Positions 19,293 through 30,172 of a stretch of DNA of 64,000 bases are shown piece after piece. A program made the position numbers and the translations under genes. The DNA is taken from contig CM060734.1 in NCBI GenBank assembly GCA_030704615.1, forward strand, positions 32,876,042-32,940,041, given 5' to 3'. The notes under the pieces are model-generated. The model was not told the origin of the DNA. It ran no database searches and was given only the letters and a program-made list of their open reading frames with translations. Each line of letters begins with the position of its first letter. Position 1 is the stretch's first letter. Source of the DNA: Takakia lepidozioides (Eukaryota > Streptophyta > Takakiopsida > Takakiales > Takakiaceae).

Positions 19293-20654
19293 AGGTGGAA
19301 AGCTACGAGGAAAGGAAGCTAAAGCAATGCCTATCCCCAGCACGCTCTCATCCCAACACCCTTTTTTTTCCTCTCTTCTCTCACTTGCATGACCATGAGA
19401 GCATCCTGTAGACACTCCTCAAACCGCCCTCCTCGAGCTCATGAAACTTGGCCTCCAAGGCCCCATGCACTCCACAGGGTCCGCCAGTGCCTCCTTATGT
19501 CCACCAGCCATTCCTCAGAATGGAACCACCTCAGGAAACCACGCCATTCACTGAAGGTTCAAAAATGGAGCAAATAGAGGTACATATAGGCCCCAACAAC
19601 ATTCTGTCCAAAAGAATTACCTGCAGGCTGGTCTCCCCCATAGTTAAGAATTGGGCTGAAAACCAGAAAAGATTACCTGCAGGGGAGTAATCCCCTTTGT
19701 TAAAATGCAACAGGGAGGCAATTCCGACTTTTCTGCCGGATCAGCTAGCTCAAAACTGTTGTTCTTCAGAGCCCAGCCTCCCCATCAAGGTCCCACGAAA
19801 CGAGTGATTTTATTATTGCCTGTTCACTGCCTTCCGTGGCTCTAACCGCCACGACTCCTCACGGCCCGCCCTAGGCGCTCGTTGGCCACGGGCTGCCCCG
19901 TGGTACCCCGTGATACCCCGTGGTACCACGCCCACGAGCCTTCACGGCCTGCCATCCCCACGATCTGGTCACCGTGCCAACCCGTGGTGTCCGCACCACT
20001 GCTTCCAACGGTCACGGTCAATGGTCACGGTCACAGTCACGGCCTGGGCTCGTGGTATCTCGTGATACCGCCCCAACGGCCCATCACGGCCATTATTTCC
20101 TGCGTTCCCTGGAACTCCCAACGAGTTCCCATGCGTTCCCAGGCGTTCCCACGCATTCCCGAGTTGGGGTTTGCTCCTGCACTTGCTGCCGACGAGCTAT
20201 GGCTTCTGCGGAGCCATCAGCCCCGTTGCCCTGCACTCATGAGCTCTCACGGCCCACTAGAAGCGCCCCCAACTCAACAAGCAAGCCATATGTTTCCCAA
20301 CAAGCTCCATTTTCTCCATGAAGCTTACAAAAACAAATCTGAAAATACACACCGTTACAACCTTGGTGTACCTGCAGTTCTACTGCACATTCCCTATGCA
20401 ACGCCACTCTTCAATATAGGCTACCCGCCTCTCTATCCATTGCAAACCTGCAACCTGTTCGCCTTCGCACTCTATCCGCTTTGAATAGGCTCATGCATAG
20501 ATCCCTGCACTCTAGGCTGAACCGCTTCTCATGATCTGAAAACACAAGTGCTACCAAGCTCTCTCAAACTCACACACTTGCATATGAAAACATCACTCAT
20601 ATTAAGTCGAACCAAGTGCACCCCACGCCTTGGGGAATCCACACCGAGACCTTT
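19293..20654. other. Rearranged LTR/leader stretch of gypsy copy 2
   Basis: No convincing gene. It contains many short repeats of CCGTGGTAC/CACGGC and GTTCCCA type. The segment 20560-20650 is the reverse complement of 29522-29612 in the 3' LTR array (GATTCCCCA-GGCGTGGGG). Part of the 5' LTR is therefore inverted relative to the 3' LTRs. Confidence 0.5.
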
Positions 20655-21398
20655 CTGTAGGGGGAGGCAAGAGTCAGTCCGGGTTTGGGCTGGGGTGTCC
20701 TTGCAGAAGCGACACTGTGGAGTTATTTTGGTGTGGGGGAGTTGTTGTTTTCATTCTTGTGTTTGGATCCCCTCCACACCTGTATGCTTGATTGTGCGCC
20801 ATGCTAGTTTTGTGTAGGCGCTTGATTTTATAGGTAGTTAACTCGGGCTTGATCGCCGATCCAACCCTAGAGCATGCTGCCAATGGTGAGGCTGGGTTGA
20901 TGACCAGTCAGACCATCTTTGTTTCTCATGTGGTGAGGTTGGAGGTGATGACCAGCCCACCATGGGAGTGCCTGCAGTGGATGCAGGTGCAGGTGCAGGC
21001 TATGTTAGGAACCTAGTATTCCAAACCATAAGCCGCATCAGGTTCTCTACCCGATTACCTTGTGGAGAGGGGGTTAGAGACAGGTTCATGACCGGTTGAG
21101 TGTCAGTTTGTCAACACGGAGGTGTCACTAGTTGCTGGGGAAAGTGCCGGTACGAGCACTAACAATACTAGCGGGTATACGAGACGAGGTGTGCGGTTTA
21201 GGCCACCTACACCTCCTCTACGGAAGGTTCTGATTCGGATTGTGAATCAGGAGGACTCACACCGGCGGTGCAAGTTGTTTCCAACTTGGAGGAGATGTAT
21301 GGAGCCACCAAGGGGCCACGAAGGTACTCTGGGGGGGTGGGCACCATTGAGTTGGATGATTTTATTCAAGAGTTTGATAGTTGGTGTGACTTGCAGAA

Positions 21399-23084
21399 AT
21401 GCACAATCCACAATTGTTTACGCCTTTAATGGCATGGAAGGGGCTGTTTCAGCACCTTGAGGGGCCGCCCATGGATGATTACCATGAGTTTAGGCAGGGG
21501 CACGATGTTGAGATCGAGGAGTGGAGGATGTACTGGTCACCCAACTATGTATCCATCACTAGAGGCACTAGAAGCACAAGGGCAGCAGCCACACCGGCAG
21601 CTGCACCGGCAACAGCGGCTACAACAACAACTTCCACGAGCAGTAGTGGGACTAGTGGTACAGCAGCTACGACGTCCACCCAAGCTACTGCTCCACCAGC
21701 ACAAGTGGCGGTGCCTGCCTTCAACCTTGTTGTGGAGTTCTTCGAAGAGTTGAGAAGGAACTACCAAGGGGTGAGGACATAGAAGTTGAGGATCTTGCAA
21801 GAGTTCCAGAGGAAGCCTACTGAAAGCTTGAGGGAGGCTTTCACTTGCATGAGGCGCTTGATTAATGTAACCCAAGGGGTTATGGAGGCTCAGGCAGTCC
21901 AATTTTGGTATGGGGTATTGGACAAGGAGCTCAGGACAATGGTGCGGGATGCAACTCTCCGACAAGCGGCCCAACCCACCTTAGCAAATGTATTTTTGCT
22001 GGCAGAGCGGATAGAGCTCAACATGGTGGAGGAACGAGTGGTCATGGTGGGATTTGCTAAGGAGGCACCACGGGGTAGTGGTGCTCCTAGCCAGCCACTA
22101 CCTCAATGTGCTCAAGGCAACAAGGGGGCTCAGGTGAAGCCCAAGGAAGGGCAGAGAGGACCTCAGATACAGGGGTCTCTCCCTTCATTTGCTAGCCAAC
22201 AACGGGCGGATGTGGTGTGCTGGACATGTGGGGGACCCCATGTCAAGAAGGATTGCTCAGAGGGAAGCAATGGTTTGGCACCGGCACAGCCTGCACAATT
22301 GCAGTGTGGGCATTGTGGCAAGTACGGGCATGAAGAAAGCCAGTGCTATGGTTTGCATCCTGAGTTGCGCCTAGGCCAGTTCCAAGGGAACAATGATGGC
22401 CGGGGGCGAGGTGAAACAACCCAGAGAGGACGAGGTGGCCAGGCACGAGGTACAGGCCAAGGGCAAGCTCAACATGGCCAAGGACGCGGAGGTCAAGGTG
22501 TGAACCAAGGCATGGCCAACCGGCTTCAGCAGCTAGAGCAGAAGCTCGCTGCCATGACCACGGCTCAGGTGGTACCGGCTCTGAGGCCGGATGGTCCACC
22601 TCCTGCTCCTAAGGGAGGAGACTTGGGAGGCATGGGATTCATGTGCGGGGCAGCACTACCACTAGTGAGGGGTGCCACTACCGCTACCACTGTGGGTGGG
22701 GCACCACTACCACTAGTGTCGGGCAGCGCTGCCCCTACCACTATGAGTGGGGCAGCACTACCACTAGTGCAAGTGGAGTTGGCTGCGGTAGTGACTCGAG
22801 GAGCAGCACGAGTTCCTGAGCCACGGGGTGCGGAGGTGGAGTTGGATCCACAGCGTGGGGAGGCAAGCCGTCAGGCTAGGCTTCCTCAATCATTCACATT
22901 GGCGGAGACAGTGTCGACGCCGTCCATGGCACCTAGTTCTTGCCCGACTGTTACCGAGGCAAAGGTTACTATGCCATTGGGGAGAGGTACATGGGCAGCA
23001 CCACTACCTAGTGTTGCCAACGCCATGGCAGCTAGTGTGCTGCTGGGGGCGGCCACATCAATGTGCCAGGCTCCATTGTTCTAG
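21399..23084 (+). CDS. Gypsy copy 2 Gag, one in-frame stop
   Basis: Two blocks in one frame: 21399-21782 and 21786-23084, split by a TAG. The first has MAWKGLFQHLEG, a Thr/Ala-rich spacer and FFEELRRNYQG. The second opens with LQEFQRKPTESLREAFTCMR, the helical capsid core, then LANVFLLAERIEL. Zinc knuckles are CWTCGGPHVKKDC and CGHCGKYGHEESQC, followed by an RG-rich segment (GRGGQARGTGQGQ) and a spacer with repeated GAALPLV units. Gag coats the RNA genome. Copy 1 has a stop at almost the same place, so the true join may be a suppressed stop or the two copies may descend from a stop-bearing parent. Confidence 0.8.
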
Positions 23085-23984
23085 GCTACCATGATTGCGA
23101 CGCCGGGGGTAAGACCAGCTGAGATGTTCAGGCTGGCAGCTACACTCTGTGAGAGTGGGGAGGTTATTTCATCTTCTGCGGAGATAGTGGAAGGTGTAGT
23201 ACCGGAGGGATCCTCTGATTTGAGGGTTAAGACTGCCACGGCGGCACCATGACAAGCTGCAGCTGCCGCTCAAGCCCCACAATGGAGTGTGAGCAACCAT
23301 GGCAGGCATCTCCGCCATACCATACATGTCATACTGCTCTCCCGGAGGTGACACATCCTCTGAATGAGTGTTGCCCTCAAGCAACTCTCCAGGCCAACAA
23401 ACTACAGCTGTGAATGCTGCCAGTGTCGTCATCTTGCCTCGCTGGGCAACTGCAACTCCTCCTATGAACATCATAGGGAGCTGCACATGCCGGCCCTCCC
23501 CTGACTGCCATCCAGGCCTATAGGAAGCTGACTCCCCCAAAAATCCAGGGTGAAGCCCATGGGGTACAACACTGCCCCACCAACAAGGACATTGTACGAG
23601 AACGCGTCTGTCACAATGGCCTTGGCTCTCATCACTGAGCCATCTGTAGGATGATTTGGCTATAGTCGGATAGCCAACTCACGTCGTGTCATGCCCCGAG
23701 CTTGCTCTGATCCTCCCAGAGATGTCTGTATCTGGAAAGGGCACGGCTTCATATCCGCCTCCGTGAAGCCCAAGCCTGCAATAGCAACTCTGCCCAGCAT
23801 CATGGCTGAGCTCTCGAGTCCAACAAGACTCCAGTGGCCGGTACCTCTTGCCTGCCAGTCCACTCAAACAGAAAATGTCATCCTGGTTGTCTAACATGAC
23901 AACTCCAGGTGTCACCATGGCGTGCTCAATGGCTGGCCTAGCTGGCAGCTCCAGCGGGTTGCTGATTGTCGTGTGCAACAAGCC
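23085..23984 (-). pseudogene. Inverted linker/protease segment of gypsy copy 2
   Basis: After gag the plus frame continues to about 23255. The next 700 bp are coding only on the minus strand: PARPAIEHAMVTPGVV (23950), MMLGRVAIAGLGFTEADMK (about 23790) and the C-terminal GELLEGNTHSEDVSPP (about 23360), in the same order as copy 1's protease frame at 15930-16520. A clean inversion inside the element explains this. The catalytic D-S-G region is frameshifted, so no active protease is encoded. Confidence 0.75.
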
Positions 23985-24179
23985 TGGGTAGAGGCTTTTG
24001 TACCGTCAGGAGAGGAAGACAATGCAGGGATTGCACCAGGACCACCATTGGACACAACACCGATCGTGTGGCAGTGTCCGGATGAAGGCATTTGCCTTCT
24101 GGACTTGTTTGGCGGGATCAGCACCGGATTGGCTGCTGTGCTACAGGCAGGTGTACGGGTACGTCGTTACTTGTATTTG
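23985..24179 (+). pseudogene. C5-cytosine methyltransferase-like domain, N-terminal fragment
   Basis: The plus frame reads a short linker and then LLDLFGGISTGLAAVLQAG and VRRYLYL. This is motif I of the C5 cytosine methyltransferase fold, which binds S-adenosylmethionine (DLF-G-G, helix, then a second strand where an acidic residue usually follows). The MULE starts right after this second strand, so the catalytic Pro-Cys motif is not visible. Charophyte algae are among the lineages where retrotransposons are reported to carry cytosine methyltransferases, which fits the position between protease and RT. The fragment is short, so another Rossmann methyltransferase is possible. Confidence 0.6.
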
Positions 24180-24339
24180 CAACGACGCTACCGCGTGAGT
24201 GTGTGAGCGTATGCTCACACAATGATGATGTGGCGTGAGCCTGGTCCAGGTCATGCCACGTCACCACAAAGAAGGTGGGCCTATAACCGTGGAGCCTACA
24301 ACTGCTGATTTTACCACATGAAGGTGAAACGGATGAAGG

Positions 24340-24600
24340 GTTTCGGGCTTTCCTGGAGTTCAACCTTCTGTTAACAGGAGCTTCATTTCCTAGAACTGAA
24401 ATGAACGTTGTGTTAACACGAGGTTGTTTTCCTGAAACAAAAATCAACATCGTGTCAACACGAGGTTCATTGAACATCTCCAAATCAACCTTGTGTTGAC
24501 ACGATGTTGTTTTCTTAGAACTGAAATCAACCTTTTGTCGACATAAGGTGGATTTGGAGAACTTCAAGTGAACCTCGTGTTAACACGAGGTTGATTTGAT
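24340..24600. repeat. Tandem palindromic subterminal repeats of the MULE
   Basis: Five or more units built on CCTCGTGTTAACACGAGG-type palindromes (at about 24355, 24400, 24450, 24490 and 24575), each flanked by TCAA/TTGA and spaced by about 45-55 bp with GAACTGAAAT words. This is the kind of array that transposases bind near element ends. Confidence 0.7.
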
Positions 24601-24796
24601 CATCTGTCTATTTGAAGGTAGTTTCTTGTGTTTGCTAATGAAAAGAGAATGACAAACCAATGTGACAAATGCGTTGACCCACGCATAGCGAAGATGTTAG
24701 ACGACATACATTGAGAGACACTGGACTTGAACAGTCATTCCATTACAAGTTGTAGTAAAGGAAAACACATATTTCTTCCTGTCAAGTGCATGCTAT

Positions 24797-27772
24797 CTAT
24801 GGGCTTGTATCCCGCTGTAGAAGTGTGTTAACTTCGTTGAAACTCATAGTGGCTTGGTGAATGAAGAAGTCGCGCTTTGGATCACAAACCATCCTTCTCA
24901 AGAAGACGAAGTAAAGGTGTCTGCACGGTATGAACTTCCCTCTCTTTCCCAAACTACTTGAAAGCATACCAACAAAATCAGGACAGGTACAATTGGGAAA
25001 ATTGGAAACAGTGATGTCGTACGTCTTGTCCTGCAGCGCAGATGCGGATGAGATCATGGTGAAGACCCAACCATACCCTGGATCAGGCACTTCCATTGTT
25101 CCCGCAACACAAGCGTGAAGCATCCTCGCGGACTCGATTTTGCCGTAGTGTTTTGCGGTTGGAGGGAATCGTCGAACCAGCTTCCCATTCCGTCTGGTTG
25201 GCCACAAGTGAGCGTCAGGCGGAGGTACCCATGAACCGCTTGTACTTGAAGTACCTCCACGTGCAATGGAATGTCTGGCTAGGGAAAAACCCGCCTCTTC
25301 CAGCATTGCGATCTCTTGGTGAGTGAGACCTGTGCCCATCTTCACAGGCCACACGGTTGGTGGAGTAGGCTTCCTCACCACGGAGGGCCTCACTATCATA
25401 CACACACATCTACCGCAATCGTTAGCGCAGAACCAGAACTTGTGGTTCTTTGCCTCTCCTTGTCCGTAAGGGAGAAACAAACCAGTGAATGTAGGAGCTG
25501 TAGTGCGTTCTTTCCCTCTGGATATTACTGATGTACATTTTTTATGATTGGTGGCTCTGATCGCCGCGCATTTCACACGCGATCCAGCACTTGTGCATTC
25601 TATATGCCAAACCTCGTCCAAGCACATGGACTCCGTTACATGTGGCACCACGTTCTGGTCTTCAACCATTGCAGTGACAGTGCTTGATGCAAGGGTCCGG
25701 TCTGGGGCTGAATGGCCCTTACCTATGGATGTTCCGCAATTCCATCTCTGATCCAAGGGAACACGTGGTGTGGAGAAGTTGACCCTATCCGCCCTATGGG
25801 AATTTGCATCCGATCCGGGAGGGGTGTCCAATTTCTGTTTGCAAGACCCGAATCTCTCTTTGTCTTCTAGATGGGGAACTCTTCCCACGAGAGGGGTGCC
25901 ATCTGCACATATGCTCACTGCCCGCACTATTTTGCTGGGATGCCCCGATCTTCTGGCTGCCCGCAACATCAACTCGCTCCTGTCCGGGCCTTTGCCACCA
26001 AGGCCACCACTCAAGAATGACCTGTATCTGGTTTGCTGCTGCAGAGCACAGATAAGGTCATCAGCCATGGCCGCATACAAATCTCTTCCTTTTTGGCCGG
26101 ATTGCTGCAACCAGGCATTGTGCACTGTCTCCGCTAGATTGCAAGAAGGCATGTCCGCCATTTCCTCAATGGACATATGCTGCAAGGTGAAAAAACACGA
26201 AGCCCGATATTAGGATGGGGACCCTGAAAGATATATCCGAAACACCCAAAGGAAGGTGAATGCAAACCGCTCACCATTGTCATGGCCGCTCCCCATTGTC
26301 GGTAACAGAAGTGCCAAAATGTGAACCAGTCTTCCAGTGCCCTCATGCTGTCCTCCGCTGCCGCTCCAGATGAGTATCACTAGGCACGAATTGTCTGGAA
26401 CAATGTATTCGCTTCCCCCATAGTTTTGGCATCTTTGTACTGTTTGCACAGTTGATGATGCATACTCTGCATATCTAGCTTGATGTCTGCTTTTGTGTGT
26501 TTGTCCAGGGATTGTGTCCAATGGAAAAGACACGTACGTTCTCTTTCAGGCATTGGCACTTTTGGATCTCCCGTCCCGAACACAATGCGGACAGCGTTGA
26601 AGTTAGCTTGAGCACTGTCGGCCATGAAACCAACAAAATTGGGAGATGGGAGACCATTGGAGGCCATAACATGAATAAGAGCTTCCCACATGAGCTGCTG
26701 TGAATCTGTGTCCTCTGACTGCATGTCATACACTGCAATTGTCATGACACGCTGGTACACAGGGTCGTAAACATGACATGCCATTGTGGTCCAGTCTTTA
26801 ACCCTCTTGACGTGATCGAACATAAGGAAGCAGTGGCCAAGATCGCCACCCTTCTGCATACGTTTAACCAGACTAACTCCGCTGCCCTCACCTTTTGTGG
26901 ACATTTTGCACAGGAATACTTTCCTGGCTCCTTGTCCCGGAAAAACGTTGTCTTGGATGTAGTCGTACATGCTCATTTTCTTCAAATCCATAATATTGTC
27001 CATATAACCTAGGCTCCCAGAGCCCATTCTTAAATCGTTCACCTGATTCCTAATGTTTGGAGAAGTCAAAGTCGAGAAATGGTCCATAACAATGTCAAAG
27101 CTGGTCCCTCCAGTTTTCCTCCAACCGAATCCGATGCACACAGAATACAGCTTTCCATAAAGGACTTGCTCGCCCCCATGACAATTGCAGATGTGGTTCC
27201 AGTTGGATTGGTATCCAACTCTTGCCTTATCAGATGTGAGACTGTCTCAACGCTCTCCGTGTAATCCCCCTTGGACACAGGGTGGTTGTGAAAACCGAAA
27301 TGGACACGGGCTCTGGTCAGGGTTTTGAATCGATGCACCACATAGTACATCAGCAAGGTAGTAGCGTACAAAACTTGCACACAAAAGTGTTGTTGTATGG
27401 TGGTGTCACCCTAGGCTTGAATGGATTCTCACTGACACCATCCCATTCGCTTTGGTTTTGCACACCTGACAGTGCGAAGTGTATGCATTTTATGTTCTCG
27501 CATTTCAGGTGCCCATTACAGACTGTTCGCCTGAATATGAGGTTGTCATGGTTCTGAATATTGGAGGTTTTTGGGCGGCACCAAGGGTGCCCATCGTGCT
27601 TTTTGTCCATTCCTTCCATGAGACTGGAAATGCCCCCCACGTGACCCGGAGGAGGCAGCTCGAAAACAGTATTACCATCAAAAGATTCCGGCAAGAATGC
27701 CACCCTCTGAACATTGAAAGTGCTCCAGTCAATCCCCCTCAACTCACTCTTGAATCCTACCATCCCACCCAT
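24797..27772 (-). CDS. MULE transposase with SWIM zinc finger, probably damaged
   Basis: Read from high to low coordinates. An N-terminal Cys/His finger (KKHDGHPWCRP ... CNGHLKCENIKCIHF, about 27450-27580). Then FGFHNHPV (about 27290) of the DNA-binding region. The core at 26380-27141 has YDMQSEDTDSQQLMW, GFMADSAQANFNAVR and RTCLFHW, the Mutator catalytic region. Two stops after QTIRA (26380) precede EDWFTFWHFCYRQWG. A GT-AG intron (about 26177-26275) leads to the last exon, 24797-26185. Near its end NCTCPDF and IPCRHLYF form a SWIM finger (CxC...CxH). The enzyme would cut and move MULE DNA in the nucleus. The in-frame stops suggest inactivation unless another splice form avoids them. Confidence 0.75.
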
Positions 27773-28725
27773 GGCTTTTGCGTATGCATTCCTGGATCGT
27801 GTGCTTAGCCGATTCGGTGCTCCAGCTGAGATACTCACGGACCAAGGGAGAGAGTTCTTGGGGGAGTTTCAGGCTTTGTGTGATAAAGCCTTGATAGACC
27901 ACCGTACCACTTCTCGGGATCATCCTGAGGCCGATGACTTGGCAGAGAGAGTGGTGCAGACGATGAAGAGAGATTTGCGTAAGTATGGCTTGCAAAAGGG
28001 ACACATAAGAGATTGCGATCTTCAGGTACCTTGGTTAGCCATGAGCTACAGGTTTAGCAAGCAAGCATCACTTGCCTCCTTCTCACCATATTTCCTTCTC
28101 TTTGGCCGAGAGCCGGATTTGCCTGCATCTATTCGCAGGGAGGCTGCAGTAGTCCTCAACCTTGATGATCTGGATGTGTGGACACAAGCATGTGCCCAGC
28201 GGACATAGTTGTTGAACAAGAGGGTCATGCCTATGGCTTTTGAGAACCTTGCTCTTGCCCAACACCGAGACACATTGAGGTATGTCACTATACGTGGAGG
28301 GGGATATCGGCCAAGTGTTCGGCGTTTCCACCTAGGGGACTATGTGTATTTGCAGCAGACAGCGCCTACGACATTGGATGTCACAGTAGGACGTGTGATT
28401 CCAAGGGTCAGAGAGGTGTTGCCTTCAGGAGTGTTGATTCTGGAGGGTCGAGATGACATGGTATGGAAGGACCATGTGCGTAATTGTGCGCCATGTCACC
28501 TTCCACATGTGGATGGGGGGATAGATCCCAACCTTGCAGTGGTACTTGTAGGATTGCGTTGCATGATATGTGGGCATGTTCGTGGTGCCGCCACTATGCT
28601 GGTGTGTGATCGATGCTCAAGAGGTTGGCACATGGGATGCTTCACACCACCTCTTGAGAGGGGTTCCTGATGGAGATTGGTTATGTCCACACTACTTGGG
28701 ATAGTGGCACTGGATATGACTAGTG
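27773..28725 (+). CDS. Ty3/gypsy integrase with C-terminal PHD finger, truncated
   Basis: The frame enters in the integrase core at YAFLDRVLSRFGAPAE. It retains the second catalytic Asp (LTDQGREF) and Glu (ADDLAERVV), while the zinc domain and first Asp are lost to the junction with the MULE. A TAG at about 28207 breaks the frame before LNKRVMPMAFENLA. The tail has YRPSVRRFHLGDYVYL and then a PHD finger: CMICGH, 11 residues, CDRC, WHMGC, and in the next frame VPDGDWLCPHY. The last metal-binding Cys is Tyr here, and one base shift splits the finger. The other copy (minus, 10030-11204) has the same fusion with all metal ligands present, which supports a genuine domain of this family. Confidence 0.8.
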
Positions 28726-28947
28726 GCAGCTAACAAGACATGAGAGGCCAAGCTCATAGGAGTCAATACCTGAGATCTCAGGCTCAAGTTCACAGGTTGC
28801 AAGACGGCGACTAACGATGGGGCAACTCTTGTACCCGGCCTCTTGATCTATCGAGTTTGAGTGTAGTAGGGATAATGGTGGAGGACTTAGTGAGGCTATG
28901 GCCACTATCGCATCTTGTGGCTACCTGGACTTAGAGGGATCTAAGCA

Positions 28948-28964
28948 CCAGCTAGGGGGGCGAT
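28948..28964 (+). other. Polypurine tract of gypsy copy 2
   Basis: CAGCTAGGGGGGCGAT immediately precedes the first LTR unit, matching the tract at 9779-9798 on minus. It primes plus-strand DNA synthesis during reverse transcription. Confidence 0.6.
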
Positions 28965-29635
28965 TGTGATGGACTAGTGGCTGCACTAGTGGTGGCTAGT
29001 GACAGCCTAGTGGTTGGACTAATGGCTGCACTAGTGGTGACTAGTGACAGCCTAGTGGTTGGACTAGTGGCTGCACTAGTGGTGGCTAGTGGCAGCCTAG
29101 TGATCGACTAGTGGCTGCACTAATGGTGCTTAGTGACAGCCTAGTGGTTGGACTAGTGGCTGCACTAGTGATGGCTAGTGGCAGCCTAGTGGTGGACTAG
29201 TGGCTGCACTGGTGGTGACTAGTGGTGGACTAGTGATAGATTAGTGTTTGGTGTGCACATGTGTTGTGTGGTTTTAGACAACGATGTAGTTGTGTAGCGA
29301 TATGTATGCGCACGACAGCTGTCAAGTTATTTTACCACTAGTGTGAAGTTAGCTAGGAAATAACTAGCTTTTATATATTGACATTTGAGATTGACCCAAG
29401 TGTCAATCCAGGGGCCAATACATGTTTGGGCACCTGGCGTTGTTATCTTCACGGCAGATCGCGGTGGGCTCATCTTTCTCGAGTTGAGCCTCACCGCGTC
29501 TAGCTATGGTGCTTTAGTGTGGATTCCCCATGGCGTGGGGTGCACTTGGCTCGACTTAATATGAGTGATATTTTCATGTGCAAGTGTGTGAGTTTGAGAG
29601 AGCTTGTGTGCTTGTATCATTCTTTTCTTTATCAT
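28965..29635 (+). repeat. LTR unit 1 of a tandem LTR array
   Basis: It starts TGTGATGGACTAGTGG and ends TTCTTTTCTTTATCA(T). The first 290 bp are a minisatellite of CTAGTGG-type words (GACTAGTGGCTGCACTAGTG). The rest holds TTTTACCACTAGTGTGAAGT, CACGGCAGATCGCGG and GGATTCCCCATGGCGTGG. About 671 bp. Confidence 0.7.
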
Positions 29636-30172
29636 TGTAATGGACTAGTGGCAGCCTAGTGATGGACTAGTGGCTACACTAGTGGTGGCTAGTGGCAGCC
29701 TAGTGGTTGCACTAGTGGCTGCACTAGTGGTGGCTAGTGGCAGCCTAGTGGTGCACTAGTGGTGGATTAGTGATAGACTAGTGTTTGGTGTGCACATGTG
29801 TTGTGTGGTTTTAGACAACGATGTAGTTGTGTAGCGATATGTATGCGCACGACAGTTGTCAAGTTATTTTACCACTAGTGTGAAGTTAGCTAGGAAATAA
29901 CTAGCTTTTATATATTGACATTTGGCATTGACCCAAGTGTCAATCCAGGGGCCAATACATGTTTGGGCACCTGACGTTGTTATCTTCACGGCAGATCGCG
30001 GTGGGCTCATCTTTCTCGAGTTGAGCCTCACCGCGTCTAACTATGGTGCCGTAGTGTGGATTCCCCATGGCGTGGGGTGCACTTGGCTCGACTTAATATG
30101 AGTGATGTTTTCATGTGCAAGTGTGTGAGTTTGAGAGAGCTTGTGTGCTTGTATCATTCTTTTCTTTATCAT
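29636..30172 (+). repeat. LTR unit 2 of the tandem LTR array
   Basis: Starts TGTAATGGACTAGTGG directly after unit 1 and has the same 3' part with a shorter CTAGTGG minisatellite, about 537 bp. No internal region separates the units, which points to unequal recombination or tandem LTR formation. Confidence 0.7.

Larger units (their letters stand above)
24180..27772 (-). mobile_element. MULE (Mutator-like) element inserted in gypsy copy 2
   Basis: Its terminal sequence (CAACGACGCTACCGCGTGAG, from 24180) matches the small MULE at 12854. Subterminal palindromic repeats lie at 24340-24600 and the transposase gene on minus at 24797-27772. The far end is missing: the transposase N-terminal region abuts gypsy integrase directly at about 27772, so a deletion removed the other terminus and adjacent gypsy pol. 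Confidence 0.75.
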
